64,000 bases of DNA from Rhizopus arrhizus (taxonomy: Eukaryota; Mucoromycota; Mucoromycetes; Mucorales; Rhizopodaceae). Within the stretch, counting starts at the first letter, position 1. Each line of letters begins with the position of its first letter. This document shows, piece after piece, positions 22,598-34,689 of this stretch. The notes under the pieces are model-generated. The model was not told the DNA's origin and did no database searches. It saw nothing but the letters and a program-made list of their open reading frames with translations. The stretch covers positions 186,001-250,000 of the forward strand of contig JAKZZE010000002.1 of assembly GCA_024220505.1 (NCBI GenBank), in the 5' to 3' direction. The position numbers and the translations under genes were made by a program.

Positions 22598-23491
22598 TCA
22601 CTTATTAAGCTAAAAAATGGCTACTAGCTTTCTGTTTGCTTAATTTCTCCCTTTTTTGTAAAATGCGCGAATGACCTATCAATAATGTATGTATACATTC
22701 AGTTTTGACTAAATTGATAAAAAAAAATACTAGAGTGAATTGTGGCATCCCTAGCCGTAAGCAAGTTCAGTATACCAAGACAAAACATATATGCTCAAGG
22801 AGCAGTGGCTTTTCAAATTAAAAAATTGCATGAGAGTCTAGAAACATTTAATATTTTATATATGTATACACTTTATTAGCGTGTTTATTTTATTGATGGA
22901 CTAAAGAACATATCGATTGGCATGATAGTAGGAGAACAGTGTTGGCTAACGATCATAGGAGTGGGAGGACCACTGATGCTTCCTGTTTCGTATTTTCACA
23001 TTTCTCTGAACACAGCCAACTTCATCTAGCTACCTTGCTTCAAGACATGAGTCTTCCAATGATAGAAGTTAATCAATTTTACTTTGGTGTCTTCAATTTC
23101 AATCAAAGATGTTGGGACGAACAAAGGGCAGATTTTGTAAACAATAAAAATATATTAAAGTTTAAATATTTATAACATGTAGTCATTAATATCCAACAAT
23201 TACATACATATTACTGTATTTTCTTTACAGTTACTGAAATCAACTAATTCATTGAGCATGGTACCATTTGTCCGAATATTTTTTGATTGTTGAAGCAATA
23301 ACGTATTCACCAACAGTTGTAATATAAAATACACAACTAAACATTTTTTTTATTAAACCATCGATATATATATGTATAAATGGCATACTAGCAACAAGAA
23401 AGATTTTTTTGTTGGCACTACTCATAAAGAGAAAGAGAAAGGATAAAAAGGGAAATTGATGCCTTTAAAGTCTTATTCAGAAAGCAAATTA
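22598..23491. other. intergenic region, no supported gene
   Basis: Short open frames (for example 22939-23175 plus) have no recognisable motif. Nothing else stands out. Confidence 0.45.
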
Positions 23492-25238
23492 TTAACTTGA
23501 TTCTTTAATCAAAGTGGCGTTAGGAAACCTTTCCTTGTTAATAGCATCTATCCAGTCTTCAATGACTCCACTGGTGGAGATGATTTTTTCTGTTTCGATC
23601 CTAAAACATTCTTTCTTTAGCTCTCTTCTCTTATATTTTATATCAGCAACAGCAAGAGGATCATGATCCACATGGTAATGTGGCCTTTCATCCTCCAATG
23701 GTATATCATTTAACAAGTAAGTTTGCTTATCTTTAAAGTTTTCGTCAAACCAAATCTTCCTTTCACCTGCAAAATGTTGCAGTACCATCTCTTCATACTC
23801 GCTAAAAAACTGCCTGTTTGTCTTTTTTAATACCCAACTTGATTGAAGACATTGAGATGCTGAGTGACGTTGATCAGGGTCTACATGAAGTAGACTCGAT
23901 ACCAAGTTCAAAAGATCGGCTTTAAAGATAAGTTGCAAACACGACTTTGATTGGTTATTTCTGTTTTACTTACTGTTTTCTTTCAGGGCATCAAAGTCAA
24001 CTTTTGCGTTTAAAATTGCATCGGTCAAAGCTTGTTTGTTATCAAGATATTTTGCGAATGGATGAGCTACAAAAATCATTGAAAGCAAAATAAGTCCAGC
24101 AGCCCAGCAATCTGATTTGCTGCTATAGCGTTTATCTGTCACTACTTCAGGTGCAAAATATCTATAGAGGGTTTGCTTGAATCACATCGTTTTCTTTATT
24201 CTCATCACTTACCCAAATGTGCCGTGACTATGATGTACTTTTTCTGCTTCTCCTTTATACAATGCTAATCCAAAGTCGGCAATGACAATACGTGATTTTA
24301 TTGATGCACCTGCCACCAATATATTTTCAGGCTAAAAATGAATACATGTTTAGACAATGGTCCATCTATTACTTGCAATGGTAAGTTACTTTGATATCTA
24401 ATTAAACAAGATAATCAGCCAAATGTTTTACAATTTATCTTTTATTCGTTTACCTCGATGAACAATTCCTTTTTTATGAAGATACTGTATGATATGCTTT
24501 TAGCCTCTCTTTACTTCTTAAATATACAATGTGCCTTTACCTGAAGACCTGATATAAGTTGATAAAAAGTAAAAAAAGTTTCATCTTCGGTGAAATGCTC
24601 AGCATCAGTTATAAAGTGCTCTAAAGATCCTCCAGGAAAGCTAAATATAATATATTAACATGGGTTATGTATACTTTTTGTGCTATTTACGCTGGTAAAA
24701 TCATGCTATTGTCATACATAGTAACTAATGAGATAACATTGGGCTATGTACGGATATATCTTCAGTCTCTCATTTTAATACACAATTTTATGCTTTTTTA
24801 CATGTCTATTTGACTTCAATATGTCAATTTCATTTTTAGAAACATAAACCATTTGACTAGAGAAGGCAGATCGATAGACTAGTTGTTCAGTCGGTTTATC
24901 GGCCATATAAGCTAAATAGATACTTGCTTGGCTTCCCGTACCAAGTAATAAGTTGGGTATGACGGCCTGTCTACTTTTGAAAAAGAAATGGTTGGGTATC
25001 TCTGAAGGCTTACTACAATCTTGCTTTTGAATAAAAATAAAATCTATGAAACTTATTTAGTTTCTTTATAATCTCTCTGTATATGGTTTCTTTTACTGAT
25101 ATGTTCAGATACGAATGAAATAACACATCCAGAAAAGAGAACGACTGTCCTATTATAGCCTATCAAAGATTGATTCACTGTATATGTAAAAGATAAGTCT
25201 ATCTGTCTCTTTTGAAAGAGGTGAAATAGTTGTTTTAG
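23492..25238 (-). CDS. FHA-domain Ser/Thr protein kinase (Chk2/Rad53/Dun1-like), 5' end unresolved
   Basis: At least eight small exons. The N-terminal part is FHA-like: IDLSFTYTVNQSLIGYN followed by SFVSEHISKRNHI, resembling the IGR...VSxxH pattern of a phosphothreonine-binding domain. The kinase follows: Gly loop LLGTGSQASIYLAYM, alpha-C Glu in KNEIDILK, HRDIK (formed across an intron), KPENIL, ADFGLALYK, GTFGYFAPEVVTDK, SDCWAAGLIL and the C-lobe VDPDQRHSASQC. A C-terminal extension of about 100 residues follows. FHA plus kinase points to DNA-damage or meiotic checkpoint kinases. The residue aligned with the ATP-binding Lys of VAIK appears to be Arg (LVYRS). I could not place the start: the FHA frame is closed by a TAA just upstream of 25238, so an upstream exon must be missing from this model. 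Confidence 0.8.
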
Positions 25239-26156
25239 TTACAATAAGTTCCGTTTCGACTTTTATCCTGGTGAGTAAAAATTAAGTATAGTTATGTTTA
25301 TATCAATCTTTGCGCGTTACGGTTAAATAAACTGTTGTATCAAATCCATGGGTTCTCTAGATCAATCAGCAATGGTTAAAAAAATCGATTGTTATTCTTG
25401 TTTTAATTACAGCTGTAAATTCACATTGAAGTGAATCTATGAATGGAAAGTCGATCACAAAATGACTAGGCAGATAAAGTTGTTAGCAAATATAAAACTT
25501 GTTTAAAAGTTACCTACCAAGCTTCATTTCTACCCACTGTTAAACCTTTCCAGGATACGATAGGTATCACTATAACGTGTTTGTAAACACTCTCTTTATC
25601 ATCATTGTTTTATCTCACATAAATCTTGAGTATCCTTTGTAGCTCCTCTAAGAATGCCAACACAACTCATATCCTGATAACAATAAAAAATTCGCAAGTA
25701 ACTTGATACTTCATAAAGTTATTAGTGACGGTCTCTGTGTAATGATTTAATCGGGATATAAAAGAAGGAGAGAGAAAAGTGAATCATCAATATTTTATTG
25801 TGTTTTATTCATATTATTTTAATAACTACATGACAGTTAATAGTATAACAGATATTGACGATTAGTCTTATTAGAGAGTAAACTGTTGATGGATTAAATA
25901 GACGTGGACTATGTTTCTAATAAGTGCAGTGGTCGTTGAATATTTATTCAACAATTCCGAAAAGCAATGCATACAAATATATTATTTATTTTATTTCTTT
26001 TATAAAATCGTCGTTACTATCCTCATACATGAATACAACGCTCGTTATTGTTTTTAAATCATATAGAAAAACGCAAGTTGAACCTGGCAAAAGCTTACTC
26101 TGGTTAAAATAAATCCCGCAGGTTTGACATGAAAAAGATAGCAAATCAAAGCTTGA
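25239..26156. other. intergenic or 5' region of the FHA kinase
   Basis: No gene supported. It probably contains the missing first exon(s) and promoter of the minus-strand kinase. Confidence 0.4.
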
Positions 26157-27683
26157 ATGGCACTCCATCAGAATTTTGTCTGCTCCTCAGTACCCCCCCC
26201 CCTTTTTTTTGGCAAATTTCATTCTATGATCACCAATTTTCTCTCAGGTGGATATTTATCAACAGTGAGTTTTGACTTCGGTAAACGCCCAAGATATCAA
26301 GGTGGTCTAGCTATCTTTGATCCCAGCACTAAATACTTAGCTTTACAACTATGTTGGATTAAGTCTCTCGTCATTTCTAGGCTATCTGGTAGTCTAGTCG
26401 ACCAAAAACCCCATTATCTATTCTTTGGGAGATTTTCAGATACTATCTAGAAATATTATCCGACTCATCATATTATTTCCTTCCCATCGTATTTTACGAA
26501 CGTTGATCTCCAGCTATCATGGCCGTTGATAGCTTCTGTGCTCTGTTTCGCTAATTTGATAAGATTGACTTCGAACTAAAATTCTCTCGACTGGCTCCTC
26601 AAGCGATACTAGAGCTCCTTTTAACTCGTATTTGCGTGGACTTGACAATTACTAATATTGGCCATATTTCTCTTTCTGATCTTTTATGTTAGTCCAAGGT
26701 ATTTGCTATTTTGAGCCAGCATCTGGCAAATTCAAACACAAACCTGTCTGGCCTCAATATAAGTATAGAAATCGAATCCTGCTTTATGCGGATTTATTAC
26801 AATGTAGCGTGATTCGCGAGACTTTATTTTTCGTTGAATTTACAGTAACAGATGACGATCTATCGGACCCTCTTGACCTCCAGGTTTTATTTCCTGCAAC
26901 TCTGCCCGGATGATACACCTTTGGAAAAAAATTAATACAAAATTGTACCGTTCAACGAAACTTTTACCTTTGGAGAGCCTACTAGACAATTATCCTCGAG
27001 CTATTAAAGTTATTTGATGGTGTTTTCAGGGCAGCATTCCCTCAAAAAGCACATACTCTCCTTTGGATAACTTTTATCACAAATCTCCTACTTGCTCTAG
27101 GCTACACAAACTACTGTCCAGCCATCATTCTGATCCTCTCTGTCTCCTATGTGGTGGTTTTGAGGATGATGAACACTTTTATGATTCTGTCCTATCAAAT
27201 GTCCTTTGTGGGCTACGCTAGCTTCACGTTTTCTGATACATCCCGCTGCTTTGGCATACTCATATGTGAGATTCATATACTCTAAATCCCCTACTCCCCA
27301 TGACCACCTTCAGATTACGGGGTCCGATTTCAGTGCCTGTTGAATTATCTGCCTTTGGAAAGCTAATTGGAGTTTTTTTTTTGATAACAAGCCTTTTTGG
27401 CCAAAGGAAGTTGCTGCTCGTGCAACTCAGATGCTTCGCTGTATCTACAATGAACATAAATTTGCCAAAGACACTTGCTTCATATCTACCTCTTTCTCGG
27501 TACAGTCCTTCATTTATCCTTCCCCAGCCATGTATTCCTGTTTGTATCTCATATATGCCCTAACTTATATTCTACTCCTATATTTATTTCCATGGTTTTA
27601 AATTTTGAATCTTAATTTTAAACTTTATATTTTGCATGTCAGGTGACGGCATTTGAATAAACACCTTTTACAAAAAAAAAACT
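26157..27683 (+). mobile_element. 3' fragment of a LINE (non-LTR) retrotransposon, decayed
   Basis: Plus-strand blocks from the C-terminal half of a LINE ORF2: FGKRPRYQGGLAIFDPSTKY and LALQLCWIK (post-RT region) in the first frame; then, after stops and frame changes, LCLLCGGFEDDEHFYDS near 27130-27190, the CX2C...H zinc-binding region (zf-RVT) found at the C-terminus of many LINE polymerases. The RT core and endonuclease are absent. The element ends with AATAAACACC and an A9 tail near 27683, the expected 3' signature of target-primed insertion. 5' truncation plus stops make it non-functional. Confidence 0.7.
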
Positions 27684-28216
27684 AAGCTTGAATTTACGCA
27701 ACTTTTACAAAGCCGCAAATTGACACAGGAGGTAATAAGTGTCCATGTAGGGGCAGTGCCAGAATAAAATCTTCATATAAAAAAAGGACAAACAATGTGC
27801 TTCATAACAAGAGAATTCTTACGATCTGATGATCTATCAGCAGACTTCAATTGAGAAGGAAAGAGTGTGTTGATTTCGGATAAAATATAGAACGTGACTG
27901 TACTTTCAGGCTGTTTTCGCTGAGTGCAGTGGATATACTATCTATCTTTGTATTACATTTATTCACAACTGTTTTTCCTGTAAAAGTCATATAATTTTTT
28001 TTTTATGGATGAAATTTTAGCGTTTATTAAAGCTCATCAAAGAAAGGATTCAAAAGTGATGCAAGTGTATTAAACAATGAAATTGTATCGATTATAAGGG
28101 AATAATCAATTTTCAATAACCAAAAGGATTGAAGAAGATTCAGCTAGTTTTAAAATTGGAAAGATAGCTTGTTTAGGTAAACCAGTATCATTGAAAAGTG
28201 CAAGACATAGTCATCA

Positions 28217-29103
28217 TTATACTTCAGGCAAAGTGTCAGTAGCTATTTCTTCATTATCTTCAATGTAGAGAGATTCTGTAAGTTGTGGTCGGTGTGATGC
28301 TACAATCTCGTCGAGAAGTGGTTTTCCAATCCAGCCTTGTCCATAGAGGTATCTGGCAATGGCATATTTAACAGGTGGGCGGATATAAGTGGGGACTCTC
28401 TCTATTCTGTTACAGTAATGTATATAAGTCATATCGTCACGCTCCTTTCTGCTGCTGTTCTCGTATTTAGGATCTTTAAGAATTGATGCACTACATGGAT
28501 TAAAATCTTCTTTGATTTGTATTCTGAATTTTTGAGATGCTCTTTAAGCTTAAGAGCATAGTTATTGTGGACTAAAAGAACCAAAACATTATGTGTAGGG
28601 TAATCAATGTCCAGAATGCGACTGTTATTGATGTCCAACCTGCGCAAATGGCTGCACAATTGGCCAACCGGTACACAAGCTTTGTTGGAAGATAAATACT
28701 GAAATCCTTGATTATTTGAAGGAGGCTACAGTATGTAAGTAGCTGCCTCTTGCCCTGGGTACTACGTTTTTGACTTTGTGATTTCATGGACTGTTTGATT
28801 TTGTTGAAGCGATCAATATCTTTTCGATAAGCAGGTACTTAGAAGGCGGTAGCTAATAAAAGGAATTGAGAGTCGTTATCGGTAATACACAGTTGGGTTG
28901 GTTGTCATGTAATTTGATTGCGAAGCTCTTTATTTCTGATTTTGCTTACTTAAGTTCAGCAGAGAGTTGCTGAATGGTGGCAAGTATGGCCTCAATATTT
29001 ACTTGGTTACTGGAAGCATTAACGTTATTGTCGGAATTACTGACGACTCTCCAGGAGGAGAATTCTGTAATGCCTTATAGGCATGTTCGACAATATCAGC
29101 CAT
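28217..29103 (-). pseudogene. LINE-type ORF1 relic
   Basis: Starts at an ATG at 29101-29103 (MADIVEHAYKALQNSPPGES) and continues with frame changes and stops: QVNIEAILATIQQLSAELK, then NNSRILDIDYPTHNVLVLLV, then YIRPPVKYAIARYLYGQGW to a stop at 28217. The middle block resembles the nucleic-acid-binding ORF1/gag-like proteins I recall from Mucorales LINEs (pattern NSRILDIHYP...LLVHN, followed by AVAR...GWI). At least one frameshift (near 28500) and several stops interrupt it. It lies 0.5 kb from, and in opposite orientation to, the LINE 3' fragment at 26157-27683, so the two are independent insertions or one rearranged copy. Confidence 0.55.
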
Positions 29104-29123
29104 GGTAGGTTGTAGATTTTATT

Positions 29124-29300
29124 TTAAGACCTGTGAATAAAACAAGGCTGAGAGCTGTCAGCAAACTTTGAACAATTGCGGTTAGAGAAACCTGTTTTAT
29201 TGCAACTTTGACACACAAGGAATCTGCGTACGGAAGCAAATTGATTATTCAGGTGGTTAATTTGTTCGCTCAATAGAATGATTTTCAAGTCTTGCAGCCT
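29124..29300 (-). pseudogene. small zinc-knuckle-like ORF upstream of the LINE ORF1 relic
   Basis: An open minus-strand segment reads INHLNNQFASVRRF and then CQSCNKTGFSNRNCSKF ending PCFIHRS and a stop at 29124. Spacing of Cys residues suggests a degenerate zinc knuckle. No start codon is evident. It precedes the ORF1 relic by about 20 bp and is probably part of the same element. Confidence 0.35.
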
Positions 29301-29570
29301 CCTGATTTAAGTGTTACTGTGATTGTTTGCTAGTAAGACGAGCTTGTGAAAAGTACATGAAACGTCAAAGTAGATCATGTTTAATTGTCGTGCTGAAGCA
29401 CTTTCCAAATAAGGCAAAAATTTAACAGAATTTAAGGGAAGCGGAATTTAAAATGCTTCATCCATGAAAAAATACCTAAAGATAAGAATATACTTAAATT
29501 AGCAGTCACAATACAGAAAAAAAATATAAAAAAATTATTCTACCTCCTATTGCTTCCGTAACAGCACAAG

Positions 29571-30327
29571 ATGCCCATGAACCCTCAAGACTGGATTGAC
29601 GTTACAACTGAAAAGAATCACTATTCTTTAAATCACTTTGTAATTCCCTCTCATTATGAAAAGGATGTTTCTTCTATTCTTATCCCTCATGGTGTTATCA
29701 TGGACCGAGTCAACAAGCTCGCCCGTTTGATTGTCAACGAAACCACAGGTCCTTTGGTTGTTTGCTGTATTTTGAAGGGTGGTCACCAATATTTTGCTGA
29801 CTTGATTAATGCTGTTAAGAAGCTGACAGATAGAGAAGGAAAGACTATTCCTTTGAGCTTGGAATTCCTTCGTGTGAAGTCTTACAAGAATGATAAGTCT
29901 GAAGGTGTTACAATGTCCATTACAGAAGAAGAATGTAAGGAATTCAAAGGAAAGGTAATTCTAAACGACATAAAGGAGAAGAAATGGGTTCTTATTTGTA
30001 TATAGAATCTTTTGATTGTTGAAGACATCATTGACACAGGTGCTACTATGGTTCAATTGTTAAAGAAATTACAAACCTTTGAACCAAAATCTGTGAGAGT
30101 CACTAGTTTGTTGATTAAGAAGACACCCAAGAGTAACGGATATATTCCTGATTACGTCGGTTTCTCTATTCCCGATGAATTTGTTGTTGGTTATGCTTTA
30201 GATTATAATGAATATTTCCGTGATTTGGATCATATTTGTGTTATTAGTGTAAGTATGAATGATGTCTGCCCAATATCAATTCTAACTCTTTTTATAGGAA
30301 CATGGCAAGCAAGCCTATGCTATTTAA
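29571..30327 (+). CDS. HPT1: hypoxanthine-guanine phosphoribosyltransferase
   Basis: Purine salvage: converts hypoxanthine or guanine plus PRPP to IMP or GMP in the cytosol. Exons 29571-29954, 30006-30248 and 30298-30327 give 218 residues, the length of animal HPRT. Visible family features are [19 protein letters not shown] near the N-terminus, the [13 protein letters not shown] loop, the PRPP-binding motif [42 protein letters not shown] and a final EHGKQAYAI. Similarity is visibly closer to animal-type HPRT than to the short yeast enzyme, which is known for several early-diverging fungi. A second ATG two codons in (29577) is an alternative start. Introns are about 50 nt and canonical. Confidence 0.97.
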
Positions 30328-30612
30328 ATAATAAAAAAAAGCATTTCATTCATTATTTTTACACACAAAAATACATAAATATATTTATTAAAAAAAGAAA
30401 AGAGAGTAGCAAAATAATTTTAATCTAATGAGTCTATATAAAGAGAGGGCTATATGTTTGGTATAGGTGTAAAATAAAAGGGAAATAATTCATACGTAAT
30501 GTGGTGCGTGTATATATTATGCATAGAAATACATAAGTAACTGTCGTATATAAAAAAGAAAACATAAAAAAGAACAAGGGAGTAATAATATAAGCAAAAA
30601 GGGAAAAGTGAT

Positions 30613-31589
30613 TTACATGAAAGTAGCTTCAGCACATAAAAGCATAGGATTGATATATTCAGCAGGGTAGTAGATTGAGAGCATATTGGTCGTAAGCATA
30701 CCATCAACGTACTTTTCAGTGATATTTTCTAAATTAAAGTAATCGATAGGTTCAACAAAGGCAGTTGTATCGTTGGTCACAGAAGTACTGAAAAAGTCGT
30801 TTTCAGAAGCATAGGGACTTACAATGAATGACTGCTGTTCCAAATAAGGATTAGTTACTTCAGTAAACAAAGGACTGACAGAGTCGTGCAAACAAAATGG
30901 ATTGTATTCCATAGTAGGTGATTGATATGAACTTTTCATTGATACAGGAGTATCTGGCATAAAGCTGTTGGGGTGATAATGAGGACTTTCAAAGGATGCA
31001 AATGAAGGACTGTAGGCTCCAAAGAACTCGGGTTTGATTGATACAGATTCTTCTTGTTCCTTCTTTTGTCTGGTTGCTTTCTTATTTTTGCCAGTGCTTA
31101 ATGTTTTAGATTTTTTGACTCCACTCTTTGCATCAGAAGATTGAATAACCTCTAAAGCTTCAGCATGGTTATAAATCATTTCCATAAATTTGTTGTTTTC
31201 ATCGGAACGAGAAGTGAATGTTTGATTTTTGTTCTTGCGGTTATAAGCGCGTTTGGGCGTTTCTTTTTTCTTTGGTGCGTATTTATAAGTAGGGTACCTA
31301 AGGTAAAATAGGTTAATTTTTCTGTACATTGTTCAATCGTAAGATCTTTTTACATTTTATAATGCTCTTGCTTTGCAATTCGAGCTTGTTCACGGAAAGG
31401 TCGCTTTTCTTCTTCAGTAGCTTCTGTCCACCATTTTGCAATAATCTTGGAAATATCACGGTGATTGGCACCAGGACATTTGGCGACAATCTCTTTTTGT
31501 TTTTCGATACGGTAAAGTAAAAAGCAATTCAAAGGTCTAGGAATTAAGCTGTCATCTTCAAATTTTTTTGCTTTTGAATTTTTAGGCAT
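30613..31589 (-). CDS. HMG-box transcription factor (MATA_HMG type), copy 2
   Basis: Exons 31354-31589 and 30613-31297 around a 56-nt intron give 306 residues. The HMG box reads RPLNCFLLYRIEKQKEIV, GANHRDISKIIAKWWTEA and, after the intron, YPTYKYAPKKK with a basic extension. The downstream region is Ser/Thr/Asn-rich and acidic. The box and the phase-2 intron immediately before the YP dipeptide match HMG gene 1, so the two are paralogues in the same orientation about 11.5 kb apart. I chose MPKNSKAKK (31587-31589) because it gives the same N-terminal length as copy 1; an in-frame ATG at 31620-31622 exists. Probable role in developmental or mating gene control; targets unknown. Confidence 0.9.
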
Positions 31590-33490
31590 TTTTTTAATTG
31601 TTTTAATAATAAAATAATTCAAATAGAAAAGATGAAGCTCTATTTATTTTAAATGAAAACAAGTCATTGTCTGTTGTATGCAGTTTTTATATATTGTTAC
31701 TTTTTGCCCCACCATCATTTACCCCTAGAATTCCTATATTTAGGCAAACACCGTGTCTGCATAAAATCTTAATTTTAAGCTTGTAGTTTATTTTTTCATT
31801 ATTCTGTTAATTATATACACCTTAATTACTTAATTTTCTTCTTCTCAATGGGTTTGTGCGTTTAATAAAAAACTTTAATTGGTTTAAAGGTCATTTTTCA
31901 CGCTTTCTCTTTTTACTCTTCAATTAACAATGAAAAAAATTTCTTCGTCTCCTATTATAACAATCGTTTGGTTATTCTATTTATTTCATTCTCCTTAACA
32001 CTTTTAATTAATGACGTTCATTCATCAAGGTTGCCCTTTAGACTTAAACGTCAATATGCTAGTTTAACCACGTTTCATAAATGTAAAAGGGTGTTTATAT
32101 CTTTTCAATTAACTTCTGTATAATAAAATGTCTGTGCAATACATTGAAGTGTCACTGAGTTTTCCATTCGCAGGTTTTTATCATTTATACAATAGAGCTA
32201 ATAGGCAAAAAACTTGTATGAGAACATGCTGTCCCTATCAGCCATTATAAAAAAGGCACATTTCTTTATCATGAAAATAGACTTTATTAACACATGCGGT
32301 GTTTGACCCTTTCTTAAAACAGGTTACTAAACAAACATATGAGAATGATTCCCAAAGAAGGTTACACGATGTTTCACAAACATTTTCCCTGAGGATCTAT
32401 TGCGTTGAAATGTGTAACACTTTAATATTTTTAACTTGTTAATAAAAGGTGCTTTTGTAAAAGATGTTGTTCACTTCAGATCTACTTTCAGAAGATAAGT
32501 AAGCTAATATAAAAAAAATGAAGCCCTTATTCCCTCCCTCCCTTTTTTTTTCTATTGAAATTGAACAACATCAACTTTTATCCAGGTATTCGGCATTTAC
32601 ATTGCACCACATTGATCTTCCAGGGAAAAGAAACCAAAATTAAAATCAAAGCTCACAAGATATACACTGTTTAAAGTGCTTCTTTTCATAAATGAATATC
32701 ATAGCCTGTTTGTTTTTTGGGTACAAGTAAATCAATTTTTATTCAACAGCAGACCAATTTGTGCTTTGTGGATTGATCACTATAGCCAACTCGAAATCCT
32801 GCCTCCTTACCAACCAAATTCTCAATGCAAAGTGCGCCTTACTGTCAAGAAGAATTGAAAATATGAAACATGTTGAGTTCCTAATTTGGAAATTTAGGCG
32901 ATCCATCGTATACCTTCCAGCTATCGAATACTTGGTTTGTTTTAACAGTAAACCCTCTTTTTCACAAAGCAATGAGCAACAAGACTGGATTGAGTAGTAA
33001 AGAACCCTTCTAATAAACACACTTTATGAACAGATGGAAATACCTAATGCTCATGTTTCAGTTAGACCTTTGTGGTGATTAGTTTACTGTAAAGGATCTG
33101 ATAAGCTTGAAAGGGTCGTATTGAGGTGGTGAGAATAATGAACTAAATATTATTGAAAGGACTCTTCTTTGGATATTATTTACGGGTCTGTTTGTATGAA
33201 TAGCAAGAGTTTGAGAACCAACAAATAAAAATGATAGCAATGAGAGTTTTAAGATGTCTTTGTTTACTTTAATCCAGGCTTATAACTGTAATGAGCATAA
33301 TAATTATGTATTCATTTTATGAATGCTCGGTTTAAATTATTTTCCATTATAGTCTCGAGGAAAACCAGACACTTGTAACCAAAAAATTAAGAATATCATT
33401 TCATGCTTGTCAATTTAAGCTCCTTTTTCGTTTGATTTTCGTAGATCAGCCTACACTGCAACAGTCTTTTGTTTTATCAGAAGCCTTCAA

Positions 33491-33492
<2 letters not shown>

Positions 33493-33525
<33 letters not shown>

Positions 33526-33531
33526 AATCTT
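33493..33531. repeat. poly-T tract (T39)
   Basis: Uninterrupted run on the plus strand in intergenic DNA. Confidence 0.95.
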
Positions 33532-34501
33532 TAAATATGTACAATTTTGATCAAATTTGTTTTTTATAATAGGTGAATGATATATGAATTCTTATAAAAT
33601 GAAGCTTTTATTGAAGCAGTAATCATCTTTTTGAGGTTGTATAATTTCCATTGGAAAATCAAAATTGAACGTGTGTTATCAAGTGCATTAAGAAGAAAAA
33701 GCGGGAGAAAGTTAACCGTGTGACTCTAATCAATGTTCTATTTCTTTAGTTTAGAAAACAATTCTTGTATTGCACCCTTCCCCCTTGATTAGTTAGGTTA
33801 TAAAAAGAAAGCTTAAACTACCCGCTAAAAAGCCATTGTTAACAAACAATGAAATTTTTTTTTCTTATCCCGCCTTTTATTATGGTATTAATAGGAAGTG
33901 ATCTACACTTGCCAAATATAAAAACAAAACATCGATATACAAAAGCCAGCAAAGAGTTATTACCATATAAGGTCAAATACCGGGCCATTGTAATATTTTT
34001 CTTGTCTAAAAGTAGGAGGGCATGCATCCTGCATCAATTATACAGGATTTTTAACAGACTCTGAAAAAAGTTGCAGTGATTTTTGAAATTGACCAATATA
34101 AGGTTTTGAAAAAAGACAGTTTCTTTATTGAAAAAGGCCTGGTGTGGGTTTAAAAAAAGTGACAATATAAATTCAAAAATAAAATCAATAATTGAATTTT
34201 TTTTAAATTTTTAAATAGACAACGAAACAGAACGCTGATAATATAATAGATTTCCTTCAAGCTTCACACTGACAAGCTTAAAAAGTGTAGTTATGCTATA
34301 TAAATAAAACTTAACGTTTAAGGCTGACTTTTCTCACAAATTTGAAGTATGTAAACAGATGTTATCCTAAACAAAATACTGTAGAACTATTAAGAAATGC
34401 TATAGCATGTTTAAAATCATCTATCAGTTGATATGGTTTTTCTCTGAAACTATATATTTTTATTTGAGATAGCTTAAAGTTTAATTGCTTCATTGTTTTT
34501 C

Positions 34502-34524
34502 TTTTTTTTTTTTTTTTTTTTTTT
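34502..34524. repeat. poly-T tract (T23)
   Basis: Uninterrupted run on the plus strand in intergenic DNA. Confidence 0.95.
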
Positions 34525-34689
34525 GAACACTTTGACAACAACCTAAAATTTTCTTTGAAAAATACTAGAGATTGGCTGTCTTTTACTAGCAAGAATACTT
34601 TTTTAACACACCTTTAGGATATATATTGGTATAAAGTTAATGCGATGTTAAATGTAATTTCTTTTTAAAAAAAAAAGTTGTTTATTTAT

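Larger units (their letters stand above)
31590..34689. other. long intergenic region, no supported gene
   Basis: About 3.1 kb. Overlapping weakly coding-like frames at 32676-33000 show no recognised motif. Long T runs at 33493-33531 and 34502-34524. No intact gene or RNA gene seen. Confidence 0.45.
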
